A stretch of 64,000 nucleotides of DNA from Acidobacteriota bacterium (lineage in GTDB: Bacteria; Acidobacteriota; Vicinamibacteria; Vicinamibacterales; 2-12-FULL-66-21), in assembly GCA_003222675.1 (NCBI GenBank), contig QHWT01000048.1, positions 1-64,000 on the forward strand, in the 5' to 3' direction. The position numbers and the translations under genes were made by a program. The first letter of the stretch is position 1. Every line of letters starts with the position of its first letter. Positions 7,921-18,313 of this stretch are shown in pieces. The notes under the pieces were generated by a model, which did not search any database, had not been told where the DNA came from, and was given only the letters and a program-made list of their open reading frames with translations.

Positions 7921-9483
7921 GTGAGTGATGGCGATTGTTCTGAATCGGTTGATAACGGTCGCCCTTGGGTCAGCCGGCGGCGGTTCAATGCGGCGGTAGC
8001 CGCCGGAGCCGCATATACGGCGTTCACCTCGATCGACGCGACCGGCTTTGCCGCACAGGCATCGGAGCCACCAGTCCAAGCAGAGCTCTGCGAAATGAGC
8101 GCCGTCGAACTGGCCTCGCGCATGGCCCGCAAGCAGGTGTCGGCGCGCGAGGTCATGACCGCGCACCTGGCTCACATCGAACGCGTCAATCCCAAGGTCA
8201 ACGCTATCGTCACGCTGGTGGCCGAACAGGCGATGGCAGGCGCGGCCAGGGCCGACGAGGCCATCATGCGTCGGCAGCCGATTGGGGTGTTGCACGGCCT
8301 GCCGGTCGCGCACAAGGATCTCGTGGATACGGCGGGCATTCGAACGACCTACGGGTCGCCGTTCTACCGCGACAACGTGCCGACGCGCGACGCACTCATC
8401 GTGACGAGGATGCGCGCGGCTGGAGCCATCACCGTCGGCAAGACGAACACGCCCGAGTTCGGTGCCGGGTCGCAGACCTTCAATACCGTGTTCGGGCCGA
8501 CGCGGAATCCATTCGACGTGACGAAGACATGCGGCGGCAGCAGCGGCGGAGCGGCCGTCGCGGTGGCCGCCCGCATGCTGCCGCTCGCCGACGGCAGCGA
8601 CACGGGAGGCTCGCTTCGCAATCCGCCGGCATTCTGCAACGTGGTCGGATTGCGGCCTTCGCCTGGCCGTGTGGCCAGCGAGTCCACGTCGTGGTCGCCG
8701 CTCTCGGTGAGTGGGCCGATCGCGCGAACGGTTGCAGACGTCGCGTTGTTCCTCAGGGCTATCGCAGGACCCGACCCTCGGAGTCCCCTTTCGATCAACG
8801 AAGACCCGGCGAAGTTCCGGGCACCGCTCGAAAGGGACTTCAGGGGTGTTCGCGTTGGCTGGTGGCGCGGCCTGGGCGGTATTCCGTTCGAGCCGGAGGT
8901 CCGCCGTGTGGTCGATGCCAATCGGAAGGTCTTCGAGGATCTGGGTTGCGTTGTCGACGAGGCGGAACCGGACTTCACCGGCCTCGACGAGGCTTTTCCG
9001 CTGCTTCGATACGTCGGCAATCATTCGAGGTATGCGCCGCTCATCCGCCAGCGGCCGGAGTGGGTCAAGGACACGATCAAATTCGAAGTCGCGCAGGCGG
9101 AGCGTGCCGGCGGCGCCGACATCAGCCGGGCGCTCGCACGGCAGGCCCGGATGTTCAATCAGAGTCGTGAGTTCTTTGAGCGGTACGCGTACTTCATCCT
9201 GCCCGTCACACAAGTCGAACCGTTTGATGTGAACACACCTTATCCAACCGGGATTGCCGGCACCGCGATGGCCACCTACATCGACTGGATGCGATCGTGC
9301 TGGTACGTGACCATGATGACGAACCCGGCGATCTCAGTGCCCGCGGGATTCTCCGCGACCGGGCTACCGGTCGGCTTACAGATTGTCGGCCGTCATCGGG
9401 ACGAGTTGAGCGTCCTGCAGCTCGCGCACGCGTTCGAGCAGGCTACGCGACACGGCAGACGGCAACCGTCGCTGCTCGCGTAG
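7921..9483 (+). CDS. Exported amidase-signature hydrolase
   Basis: A 520-residue amidase-signature enzyme, hydrolysing C-N bonds of an unknown amide. The triad is visible: K132 in VAHKDL, the cis-Ser S207 in CGGSSGG and the nucleophile S231 in DTGGSLR. The N-terminus carries a twin-arginine-like signal (SRRRFNAAVAAGA, residues 18-30), so folded export is likely. AAGGAG lies 8 bases before the GTG start and TATACT at 7883-7888 is a fair -10. Because of the signal it is unlikely to be GatA of the tRNA amidotransferase. Confidence 0.9.
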   Translation: MSDGDCSESVDNGRPWVSRRRFNAAVAAGAAYTAFTSIDATGFAAQASEPPVQAELCEMSAVELASRMARKQVSAREVMTAHLAHIERVNPKVNAIVTLVAEQAMAGAARADEAIMRRQPIGVLHGLPVAHKDLVDTAGIRTTYGSPFYRDNVPTRDALIVTRMRAAGAITVGKTNTPEFGAGSQTFNTVFGPTRNPFDVTKTCGGSSGGAAVAVAARMLPLADGSDTGGSLRNPPAFCNVVGLRPSPGRVASESTSWSPLSVSGPIARTVADVALFLRAIAGPDPRSPLSINEDPAKFRAPLERDFRGVRVGWWRGLGGIPFEPEVRRVVDANRKVFEDLGCVVDEAEPDFTGLDEAFPLLRYVGNHSRYAPLIRQRPEWVKDTIKFEVAQAERAGGADISRALARQARMFNQSREFFERYAYFILPVTQVEPFDVNTPYPTGIAGTAMATYIDWMRSCWYVTMMTNPAISVPAGFSATGLPVGLQIVGRHRDELSVLQLAHAFEQATRHGRRQPSLLA

Positions 9484-9535
9484 TTTGGCGACACATCTGC
9501 CCGGCAGTTGCCGAGTGTTCGAGATACGCAAAGCG

Positions 9536-10969
9536 ATGTTACACCTCAGTATCGCGCATCGACTTGGCATCATTGGCGTGATTGTCGTCGTGACGAGCGC
9601 CGTGCGCGGTCAATGGTGGTGCTCACTCCTGAATACGAACGAGTCCGCCATTACGAGGGGATCTACGAGGACGAGGGGGGCGGCACGCTGCAAATCACAG
9701 CGTCTCCGCGGGACAACGTCCTCGTCGCGGTCCTCGACGGCGCGAAGTATCCGCTGAAGACCGTGGGCGCAGATCTCTTCACCAACAACACCGGGCAGCG
9801 CGTCAAGTTTTCGCTCGAGACGGGGCACGAGGGGTACAGGCTGCTGGACAGCGCCGAGCCGGGACGGCTGTACCGTCGGATTGGTGCTCGTACCCCGCTG
9901 GATGAGCGCATCTGGTATCCCCGGACGCATTCGAGACTTGGCTACAAGTACGCTCCGCCCCTGCCGCGGGACGATGGGCTGCCGGTTGGCGCTGTTGAAG
10001 GGCCGCTGCTTGATCTCACGCGCCTGCGCGAGATGGGCGAGGCGATCGCCGCCGGAAGTTATCCCGACGTGCACAGCGTCCTTGTTGCACAACGCGGGCG
10101 CCTGGTCTTCGAGGAGTACTTCTACGAGTACGACGGCAAGTCGCGACACGCCTTTCGTTCCGCCACCAAGCGCGTTGTGTCCGCACTGGTGGGACTCGCG
10201 ATCGCGAAAAGGACTGCTCAACGATCTTCGACAGCCGGTGCTGCCGCTGTTCGCCGACGAGTATCCGCAGATTGCACACCTGACACGATGCGAAACGCCG
10301 TATCAAGGTCGAAGACCTGCTGACGATGCGGGCGGGGCTCGACTGCGATGATCGGAACCAGGCGTCGCCCGGCAACGAAACCAGGATGGGGCGCAGCGAC
10401 GACTGCGTGAAGTTCACGCTCGACCTGCCGATGCGCAGCGAGCCTGGCACGTCGTCGTCGTACTGTTCCGGCGCCGTTATCGTGCTGGGTCGCCTGATCG
10501 AGAAAGTGTCAGGCGAACCGCTCGAAACATTCGCTCGCAAGCACCTGTTCGAGCCGCTCGGCATCCGCAACTTCGAGTGGCGGTTCGACCGGACCGGTCC
10601 AGCATCAACACCTTCTGCCAGCTCTCGCTCACACCGCGCGACATGGTGAAGATTGGACTGTTGTATATGAACGGCGGAAAGTGGGATGGCCGTCAGGTGC
10701 TCGCCGCGGAGTGGGTCAACGTGTCCACACGGCGGCACACTTCCGTAGACGATACCGACTATGGCTACCTCTGGTGGCGGCCATACCTCAACGTGACCGG
10801 CGGACGGCACTCCGCAATCATGGCGACAGGGAATGGTGGACAGAAGATCTTCTTGTGGCCCGAATTGGATTTGGTCGTCGTGATGACAGGAGGCAATTAC
10901 AACACCTCCTCCCCTGCGAACACGCTTGCGATCAAGTACATCCTCCCGCCGCTCAACGCCGGACGGTAA
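9536..10969 (+). pseudogene. Beta-lactamase-fold serine hydrolase with several frameshifts
   Basis: The pieces add up to an exported penicillin-binding/esterase-type hydrolase: a signal peptide from 9536 (MLHLSIAHRLGIIGVIVVV), a short domain following PEYERVRHYEGIY, the SxxK site in RSATKRVVSALVG, SSSYCSGAVIVLGRLIEKVSG, and the C-terminal TPRDMVKIGLLYMNGG...YGYLWWRPYL. Reading it needs frame changes near 9611, 10207 (an AAAA run), 10298 and 10595. At least four breaks mean no full product, unless they are indel errors in the sequence. Confidence 0.8.
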
Positions 10970-11123
10970 GGCGGCCCGGCGGTCGCCCCGCGGATTTGAG
11001 CCCCGGAAGCCCTACGCCTGCCAATGGATCGAGCGCGCGCAGGGATCTGCCGATGATTCCGACTGGCGAACGTGAGGCTCACAAGTCGAATTTCTGCGTT
11101 CCAGACGATCGAAGGCGCTGCAG

Positions 11124-13808
11124 TCATTCGTACCTGAGCGCCTCGTTGGGATCTATCCCGAGCGCCCGACGGAGCGGAACGTAGCACGCCGCCAGGCCGA
11201 CTACCGCAAACAGCACGACCGTGCCGCCGTATGTGACTGGGTCGAGCGGCGGAACGCCGAACAATAGATTGATGAGCATCCTGCTCACAGCCGCAGCGAG
11301 CAGCAGGCCGACGGCGGATCCAATCGTGACGAAGCGCATGCCCTCGCGGAGCACCATCCGGACGAGATCGGTCCGGTCGGCGCCGAGTGCGATACGAATG
11401 CCGATTTCCCGCGTGCGCCGGGTGACCATGTGCGCCATGATCCCGTAAATGCCAACCGCCGCGAGGAAGAATCCCACCACACCGAGGCTGCCGGCGGCGG
11501 CCGCGGCAATCCGCAGCTGTGTGATGACCGGCCCGCCTTCCTCGTCGAGCGGCACCGTATTCAGGACTGGCAGCTTCGGATCCATCGCCGTTACGAGCGA
11601 GCGAAGCTCACTTGCGATTCGCTTGCCTTCGACGGTCCGCGCGAGGATCTTCAAGGCCGAAACGTACTGCTGCTGCAGCGGCACACACACGAACGGCCGC
11701 GGCGACCGTCCATTGACGCGCTGCAGGTCCCTTGCGACGCCGACGACCGTCAGCGGCGCGCCCCGCACCGGCTGCCGTGTAGCGGTGTCGATCACATACG
11801 GTGAAAAGACGATCTGCCTGCCAACGGCCTCTTGACTCGAGATGCCGGGCCAGAACTGGCGTACCGTCGATTCGCCGATTACCGCAACGCGCTCCCCTGC
11901 CGCGGAGTCGGCGTCAGTGAATTCGCGTCCGGCCACCAGAGGCACGCGCATCGCCGCGAGATAGCCAGGGCTCACGACGTTGCCGAGCGCTTCAAAGAAC
12001 GGCCGTCCATCGGGCGGTGTCGCGCCCGGAACCGCGATTTGAAAACCCATCAGTCCGCCTGCCGGCGACGCAAATGCCAGTGCTGCCGACTCCACGCCAG
12101 GCAGCCGACGAACTCGCGCGAGCAGGTCACGCGCGAACATCGGTCCGCTCGTTCTCGTGTAGCCCGCAATCGAGAGATCGATGGATGCGACCTCGACCCC
12201 GCGTGAATCGAATCCCTGCTCGATCGATCCCGCGCGCGCGAGCGCCCGCGCGAGCAGACCGCCGACAACGACCAGCAGCACGCTCAGCGCGATTTCAGCC
12301 ACGACGAATGCGCGACGGATCCGGAGGGAACTCGAAGGCCCGTGTTCGTTGGTTTTCAAAGCGGAGACGACATCCACGTTCGACGCCTGGAGTGCAGGCG
12401 CAAGGCCGAACACGACCGCCGCCCCGAACGCGAGACTGATCGCGAACGCGGCGACGCGTCCGTCCTGCGCGAGCGACACCTCCCAGGGCAGCGGAAACGA
12501 CGGAAGCGTGTGCAGGATCGCCACGTTAATCGCGCGCGACAGCAGCAAACCTGAGGCGCCGCCGAGCGCGAACAGCAGAATGGTTTCGGTGAGGAGCTGA
12601 CGGATCAGCCGAGCGCGCCCGACGCCCATCGCCAGCCGAACGGCAATCTCGCGCCGCCTCGCGGTCGCGCGCGCGAGCAACATGCCGGCAACATTCATAC
12701 AGGCGATGACCAGCACCAGCATCACGATAGCCATCAAGAGCGTGAGGAACCCGCCCACGAGGAGGCGGACGCCCGTCGGGATCGGGGAAGAACGGGAGAC
12801 GCTCAACCCCAATCGGCGGCGACGAGCGGCAGCATCGGCCGTCCTCAGACCAGGCGGCAGAAGGCTTTCAGAGAGGGTTCGGCCAATTGTCTCGATCTCG
12901 GCCGCCGCTTGCGGAAGCGACACGCCCGGCTTGAGGCGGGCGCCGACCAGTCCCATATTCAGCGTACGCGTGCGATCGAGCGGTACCCAGAGATCCGGCG
13001 CGAGCACGGTGTTGCCGTGGAATTCCTGTCGGGCGACGCCGACGATGGTGAACACGCGATCACTCAGCCGGAGTGTTCGCCCGATGATGGCTGCATCGCC
13101 GTTGAATCGTTGCGTCCAGAACCGGTGACTCAATACAGCGACGGATTGCATGTCTTGGTCGCCGAACAGACGTCCCGCTGTCGGCACCACAGCGAGTGCC
13201 GCAAAATAGTTGGGCGTCACGACTTGCCCGAACACCGGCTCGGCACCACCCCCTCCTGCGGTGGCCGCTAGGCTCATCGGCGTGAGATCGAGCGCATACG
13301 CATAGACGTGCTGGACGAGCGTGGCGCGCTCGCGTATCTCGAGGTACTGGGAGTACGTGATTGGCTCGACACCGAGCTCACCTGTGGTCCGATTGATGTC
13401 GACCAGACGATCCGGCTCGGCGACACCGGGCGCGGTCCGCAGCAACAAGGTGTTGGCCGCGGTGAAGACGGTGGTACCAGCCCCGATACCGATGGCCAGC
13501 GACACGGAGGCCGTCACGGCGAAGAGTGGATTCCGGCGCAGAAGCCGTGCGGCGTACCCGCTGTCTCTTCTCAGATCGTCCAGCCAGACGAAAGACCGCG
13601 CGTCACGGTGTGCATCCTTCGCCTGCTCGATACCTCCAAAGGCACGCCGGGCGGCCAGCCTGGCTTCCTCTTTCGACATGCCGCGTCGGCGGAACTCGTC
13701 TTCGAGCAGCGCCAGATGCGATCTCACCTCACGTACCAGGTCCGGCTCGGCGCGTCCCGGATGGACGACATTGAGGAGCCGAAAAAGGAAGCGCCTCAGT
13801 GCCGACAT
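11124..13808 (-). CDS. ADOP-family orphan ABC permease (MacB/FtsX type)
   Basis: An intact 894-residue permease of the acidobacterial duplicated orphan permease type. An N-terminal soluble segment (about 1-80, DLVREVRSHLALLEDEFRRRGMSKEEARLAARRAFG) precedes the first membrane helix (NPLFAVTASVSLAIGIGAGTT). Then come two MacB-like periplasmic domains and two FtsX cores, each with the conserved R-R-R-E-I-A-V-R-L-A-M-G-type coupling segment (RRREIAVRLAMGVGRAR and RTREIGIRIALGADRTD). The C-terminus RRALGIDPNEALRYE is the family's usual ending. No ATPase lies nearby, as is common. What it moves or senses is unknown. Confidence 0.92.
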   Translation of the reverse strand: MSALRRFLFRLLNVVHPGRAEPDLVREVRSHLALLEDEFRRRGMSKEEARLAARRAFGGIEQAKDAHRDARSFVWLDDLRRDSGYAARLLRRNPLFAVTASVSLAIGIGAGTTVFTAANTLLLRTAPGVAEPDRLVDINRTTGELGVEPITYSQYLEIRERATLVQHVYAYALDLTPMSLAATAGGGGAEPVFGQVVTPNYFAALAVVPTAGRLFGDQDMQSVAVLSHRFWTQRFNGDAAIIGRTLRLSDRVFTIVGVARQEFHGNTVLAPDLWVPLDRTRTLNMGLVGARLKPGVSLPQAAAEIETIGRTLSESLLPPGLRTADAAARRRRLGLSVSRSSPIPTGVRLLVGGFLTLLMAIVMLVLVIACMNVAGMLLARATARRREIAVRLAMGVGRARLIRQLLTETILLFALGGASGLLLSRAINVAILHTLPSFPLPWEVSLAQDGRVAAFAISLAFGAAVVFGLAPALQASNVDVVSALKTNEHGPSSSLRIRRAFVVAEIALSVLLVVVGGLLARALARAGSIEQGFDSRGVEVASIDLSIAGYTRTSGPMFARDLLARVRRLPGVESAALAFASPAGGLMGFQIAVPGATPPDGRPFFEALGNVVSPGYLAAMRVPLVAGREFTDADSAAGERVAVIGESTVRQFWPGISSQEAVGRQIVFSPYVIDTATRQPVRGAPLTVVGVARDLQRVNGRSPRPFVCVPLQQQYVSALKILARTVEGKRIASELRSLVTAMDPKLPVLNTVPLDEEGGPVITQLRIAAAAAGSLGVVGFFLAAVGIYGIMAHMVTRRTREIGIRIALGADRTDLVRMVLREGMRFVTIGSAVGLLLAAAVSRMLINLLFGVPPLDPVTYGGTVVLFAVVGLAACYVPLRRALGIDPNEALRYE

Positions 13809-14267
13809 GATTGTGCCTTACTCGCAGCGAAGCGCGACAAGCGGCGGGGCCGCTCGACGCGCTCGTTTGATTTCACTGGCCATTCGAGTGGTCTCCAGCC
13901 GGAAGCTTCCCGCCATTCCACTGGTTTGTCAAGTGGACAGCCCACCCACGAGTCGGAGGATTATCGCGCGGCAACCTTCGCGTGGCTTGCCAACCGAAGT
14001 TCACGCTGAGTTGGCAAGCGTGAGCGAAGATTGGTGGGGGCGATAGGATTCGAACCTGCGACCGCTCGCAAGTTGGATTCTGCAGGCCGAGGCGCGTCAG
14101 ACCATTGAAGAGGTCGGTAACCCCGTGCCGTCTGTCGGACCGCATCGGGCGGCATTCCGCCGATGGACGACGGCTCGGCCGGTCCGCAGAGTGCTTTGCG
14201 CGAGCAACGTCTCTTCGCCGGACGAATTCAGGTCTGCGCGCTCAGGCCGAGTAGAATCCGCCCAAGC
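13809..14267. other. Spacer with a tRNA-like remnant
   Basis: At 14031-14070 the minus strand ends like tRNA-Pro (T-loop TTCGAATCC, then TATCGCCCCC and CCA) and a D-arm-like CTTCAATGGTCTGA follows at about 14100-14113. The 5' acceptor strand (GGGGTTA) does not pair with the 3' strand and the anticodon arm has an oversized loop, so I regard it as degenerate. I see no protein gene in this stretch. Confidence 0.5.
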
Positions 14268-14960
14268 ATGTTTACGCTGGACCGCGTCGTCCCTTGGGGT
14301 CGATCGTTCGACGAATACCGCCGTATGTTCGGGCTTCCTGACAAGGACCTCGCGCTGCGGATTATCGGCTGCGGCGATGGTCCCGCCAGTTTCAACGCCG
14401 AAGCGACGCGGCGAGGCTATCAAGTCGTATCGTGCGATCCGATCTACCAGTTCGACAACACGCAAATCGAGGAGCGGATTGCCGCGACGTATGAGCACGT
14501 CCTTGAGCAGACAAGACGAAACGCTCACGATTTCGTCTGGGGAAACGGTATTCGCACCGTGAAAGAGCTCGGCGCCGTCCGCATGGCAGCGATGCGTACC
14601 TTTTTGGCTGATTACGACGCAGGGAAGCGCGCAGGCCGTTACGTTGACGCGGCACTACCGGCGCTCCCTTTCGAGGATGGCGCGTTCGATCTCGCCCTGT
14701 GCTCTCATTTCCCGTTCCTGTATTCGACACAGCTCGGCGAAGCGTTCCATCGAGCCGCCCTTCACGAAATGTGCCGTATCGCGACAGAAGTGCGCGTGTT
14801 CCCGTTGCTTGCGCTCGAGAGCCACCGGTCACCGTTTGTCGAAACGTGCGCCGCCGATCTCGTTGGATTTGGCCGCGAAGTAGCGATAGAGCGCGTTCCG
14901 TACGCGTTTCAGCGCGGAGGCAACGAAATGATGCGCGTCCGTTGCCGTAGTGCCTCATAG
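14268..14960 (+). CDS. Class I SAM-dependent methyltransferase-like protein
   Basis: A 230-residue protein with a SAM-binding loop (LRIIGCGDGPASFNAEATRRG), an acidic residue at the end of strand 2 (VVSCDPIYQF) and the strand-4 segment ALPFEDGAFDLALCSHFPFLY. Substrate is not evident; a small-molecule role is likelier than rRNA. The frame is open 35 codons further up, but the ATG at 14268 gives a normal N-terminus and TAGAAT at 14252-14257 lies ten bases before it, suggesting a leaderless message. It stands alone between two permease genes. Confidence 0.8.
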   Translation: MFTLDRVVPWGRSFDEYRRMFGLPDKDLALRIIGCGDGPASFNAEATRRGYQVVSCDPIYQFDNTQIEERIAATYEHVLEQTRRNAHDFVWGNGIRTVKELGAVRMAAMRTFLADYDAGKRAGRYVDAALPALPFEDGAFDLALCSHFPFLYSTQLGEAFHRAALHEMCRIATEVRVFPLLALESHRSPFVETCAADLVGFGREVAIERVPYAFQRGGNEMMRVRCRSAS

Positions 14961-15201
14961 AGAATACCCGACTGAGATAATCGTCCGACTCGTTCGTGCC
15001 AAACGTTACGGCGGACGTGAAGCACGCCTTTGGAGTACACCTTCTAACGAGCGTCACATCCAATCGGCAGCTTGCGATCGCATGTACCCGGCAGATCCGT
15101 CCCATCAGGCATGATGCGCTAGCCAATCCGACGGGCGAACAACAACCAACTCTCCACGAAATTCCATTGCGAGACGACTGAGGTAGATGCCACTCGTCAA
15201 C

Positions 15202-17659
15202 CTATTCGTGGCGCAGTGCCGTGACCGGATCGATGCGCGCCGCGCGCCACGCTGACACGGAGGGGGCCAGCAGCGTCGTCGCCATCAGCAACCCGGCCGC
15301 GGCGACCAGCGTGAGCGGATCCGTCGAAGACAGGCCAAACAGGAGTGAGGCGATCCAGCGTCCGGCCAGCACCGATGCGATGCCCACACACACGCCAACG
15401 GTGATCAAGCGCAAGGCCTCCGCGAGGACCAGCCGGAGCACGGAGGCCCGCGTGGCACCAAGTGCCATGCGCACGCCGATCTCCATCGTGCGTCGGCTCG
15501 TCACCTGCCTGACGACGCCATAGAGACCAACACAGACCAGCAGCAGCGCTAAGACGGCGAACCCGCCCCACAATTGCGCCAGCCGCTGCTCGGGCTGGAC
15601 GAGATCGGCGAGCCGGTCTCGCATCAGAATCGGGGGCGCGAGACGCAGTCCTCCTTGTATTTCGGCGCCGATGGCGCGCAGTGCCTGGACCAGCGACGAA
15701 GGCGTGGCAGCAGCGCGCACAACCACGGCTTCACTCGGCCCCACGCGCTGATGCGCGCTGAGGAACACGATCGGCCCGACGCGCTGCCGCAGATCAGAAA
15801 AGTTCGCGTCACGAACGATGCCGACGATTTCAATCCGCCGACCGGCGTCCTTCTCGATACTCGTCCCGACGACGTTGCGTCCGCCGCCGAACCGGCGGAC
15901 GAACGCCTGGTTCACGATGGCCACGAGCGGCGCATTGGTTCGATCCGCTGGGGTGAAGTTCCGCCCGGCCACGATCGGCACGCCCATCGTCGCGAACAGA
16001 TCGCTCGAGACCGCGAAGAAGTTGACGACGAGATCGTCAGGCAAGCGCGCCACATACGTGGGGATGGAGATCGCGCTCTCCCAGGTATTGCCGCCGAACG
16101 GATCGGGTCCCATCACCGCCGCTGACGCCAGCCCCGACGTCGTGCGCACCCGCTCGATCAGTCTGTCGCGCACGGCCATCGTCTGCGCATCCTTCCAGTC
16201 GTCTGGCGGACGGATCTCGGCGGTCACGATCGGCGCGGCGTCGTAGCCGACCTCGACGCGCTCCAGATTGCGCAGCGTGCGGGAGAAGAGCCCCGCCCCC
16301 ACCAGCAGCAACACGGACAGCCCGAGCTGCACGACGACGAATGCGTGCCGCAGGCGATGGCGGGCCGACTGGCCGGCCGTGGCGGCGGAGCCGTCCTTGA
16401 TGGCGTCGGTCAAGTCGGCGCGGGTGCTTTGCAGGGCGGGCGCGAGCCCGAACAGCAGCGTAGAGAGAAGCGAGAGGCGGCGGTGAAGATCAACACGTGC
16501 CGATCGAGATGGAACTCCAGCACCAGATCGCCCCGGCTTGCGCCAGAAGCCGTACGAGCGCCTGGCTGGCCCACGTTGCCAGCAGCAGTCCCGTGACGCC
16601 GCCGGCCAGCGCAACCAGCAGGCTCTCGGTCAGCAGCTGCCGGATCAGGCGTCCCGGCGGCGCGCCGATCGACATGCGGACCGCCATCTCGCGCCGGCGC
16701 GCCACCGCCCGCGCCAGCAGCAGGCTGCCGACGTTCGTGCAGGTGATCAGCAGGATAATGACGACGAGTCCCATCAGCACGGTCAGCGGGGTCCGCGTGT
16801 CCGCAACCTGACTAGTGTCGCCGCCCATGCCCGAAGCGAGCACGATCCGCTGGCTGGTGAACCGCCGGCGTTCCGCTTCCCTGGCGATGCCGAGGACTTG
16901 TGCCCGCTGTTCGAGGTGCGACGTCAGAATGCGCGTCAGATCGGCCGCCGCCGCTGACTCGCTGACGCCGCGCTGCAGACGCCCCATGAGGCGATAGACC
17001 TGACAACCCGGGTCGGTCACGCACGGCCCCATCATCATCGCGGGGAGCCACACGTCGGTCGCGCGTCCGGCCTCGACGCCCGTGAAGCCGGGCGCACTGA
17101 CGCCGATGATCGTGAACACGTGGTCGTCAATCGTGAGCGACCTGCCCACGACGTTCTCGTCGGATCCGAGACGGCTCGTCCAATAGCGATGACTGATGAC
17201 GGCGACAGGACTCGCACCGACGGTCCGACTGTCCGCAGCCTCGAACCCGCGTCCCCGGATGGCACGCACGCCCGCGACGTCGAAGTAGTTGGCGGACACG
17301 TACTGGCGCGAGATGCGCGCCGCGGTGTTGTCGGTGCCGTAGACGCGCGCGTATTGTGTGCCATTGAAGGCGGCAAGCGCGTGGAACCACTGGCTCTGGT
17401 CGCGGAGCGCTTCGTAGCGTGTATGACACGGTCGGCAGCCTCTGCGTCCCGCTGCTCCGCTGCACGAGGGTCAGGGTCTCGGGATCGCTGATGGGCAGCG
17501 TGTTGAGAAAGGCGGCGCTGACGACACTGAAGACGGCGGTGTTGGCGCCGATGCCCAAGCCGAGCGACAGCATGAGCAGACGAACGTCGGCTGCCGTCGC
17601 GCCATTCGCAGCGTGTAGACGACGTCCTTGGCGACCGTCTCAAGTGCACCCACAGGCAT
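15202..17659 (-). pseudogene. Second ADOP-family permease, frameshifted
   Basis: Translation starts well (AACGGAGGA then ATG at 17659, [26 protein letters not shown]) and runs through [26 protein letters not shown], the first MacB domain ([21 protein letters not shown]), the first core (CTNVGSLLLARAVARRREMAVRMSIG), the second domain and the second core, ending ARIDPVTALRHE. Reading it needs frame changes near 17580, 17440 and 16490. Unlike the permease at 11124-13808 it lacks the soluble N-terminal segment. No intact product is possible as sequenced. Confidence 0.85.
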
Positions 17660-18126
17660 TCCTCCGTTGACGCCTGATGGCCGGCTGTCGCGAGAGTGCA
17701 GGATTGTCATCCTGCCGTCCACGGTCTGTCAACCGACAGGATGAGCGGTCGCGCACGGCGGGCTCGACCGGCTCGCACCGTGTGACTCTCGCAGCAGACG
17801 TCGGCGGCAGTGTCCGCGGCCGTCCGCACGCCCGTCTGGTCGATGTTGCGGCAGATGACGAAACGCGCGAACGTCGGCGGACACGGCAGCACTCGCCACC
17901 GAGTAATCGAGTCGGTCGCCGTTCGTCATTGACGGGCCGGCAGATCCGCTGTGGTTCTCCGCGCGCCCCTTGACCGCAGGCACGGTTCGGCCTAACGACA
18001 GCCTAACGATTCCCAGCCAAGAGAATGTTCTGCGTTAACGAGCGCGCAAGAAGAGTAATTCGAGGAACTGACCACTTGGGTGAAACCAAGTGCTCAGACA
18101 GACTGAATTACGCGGGTTTTATTAGG
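17660..18126. other. Spacer with a second tRNA-like remnant
   Basis: No gene recognised. Just 3' of the intact tRNA-Pro, the minus strand at about 18051-18108 reads like another tRNA: GTAATTC and GAATTAC could form a 7-bp acceptor stem, AGTCTGTCTGAGCACTTGG resembles the tRNA-Pro D-arm and anticodon-stem sequence, and ACTTGG/CCAAGT form an anticodon-type stem. It lacks a T-arm of normal length, so it is probably a relic. Confidence 0.45.
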
Positions 18127-18131
18127 AAAAT

Positions 18132-18208
18132 TGGTCGGGGCGATAGGATTCGAACCTACGACCCCTCGGTCCCGAACCGAGTGCTCTACCAGACTGAGCC
18201 ACGCCCCG
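18132..18208 (-). tRNA. tRNA-Pro(CGG)
   Basis: A complete 77-base cloverleaf including the encoded CCA. The acceptor strands CGGGGCG/CGCCCCG pair fully with discriminator A. The anticodon stem CTCGG/CCGAG closes the seven-base loop TTCGGGA, giving anticodon CGG, and the T-loop is TTCGAAT. It is the only tRNA in the window that folds normally. Its 3' 50 bases are duplicated at 1835-1884. Confidence 0.95.
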
Positions 18209-18313
18209 ACAGGCGAAGTGTGCGGCTTGAATCGCGGCGGCCGGGAACCGCCATGCGCGAATCGGTATTCTAACTCAACTCTGGTCCTTCCACCTAAAGC
18301 GAAACCACAGGCG

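Noticed and set aside
7882-9213. Minus-strand frame of 443 codons opposite the amidase
   Set aside because: Antisense shadow; the amidase on the plus strand has all catalytic residues.
14031-14120. A functional second tRNA on the minus strand
   Set aside because: The 3' part and CCA look right, but the acceptor strands do not pair and the anticodon loop is oversized.
1830-18208. A currently mobile integrative element between the tRNA-Pro copies
   Set aside because: No integrase, relaxase or transposase is recognisable inside, and the repeats are not identical; I report only a possible relic.
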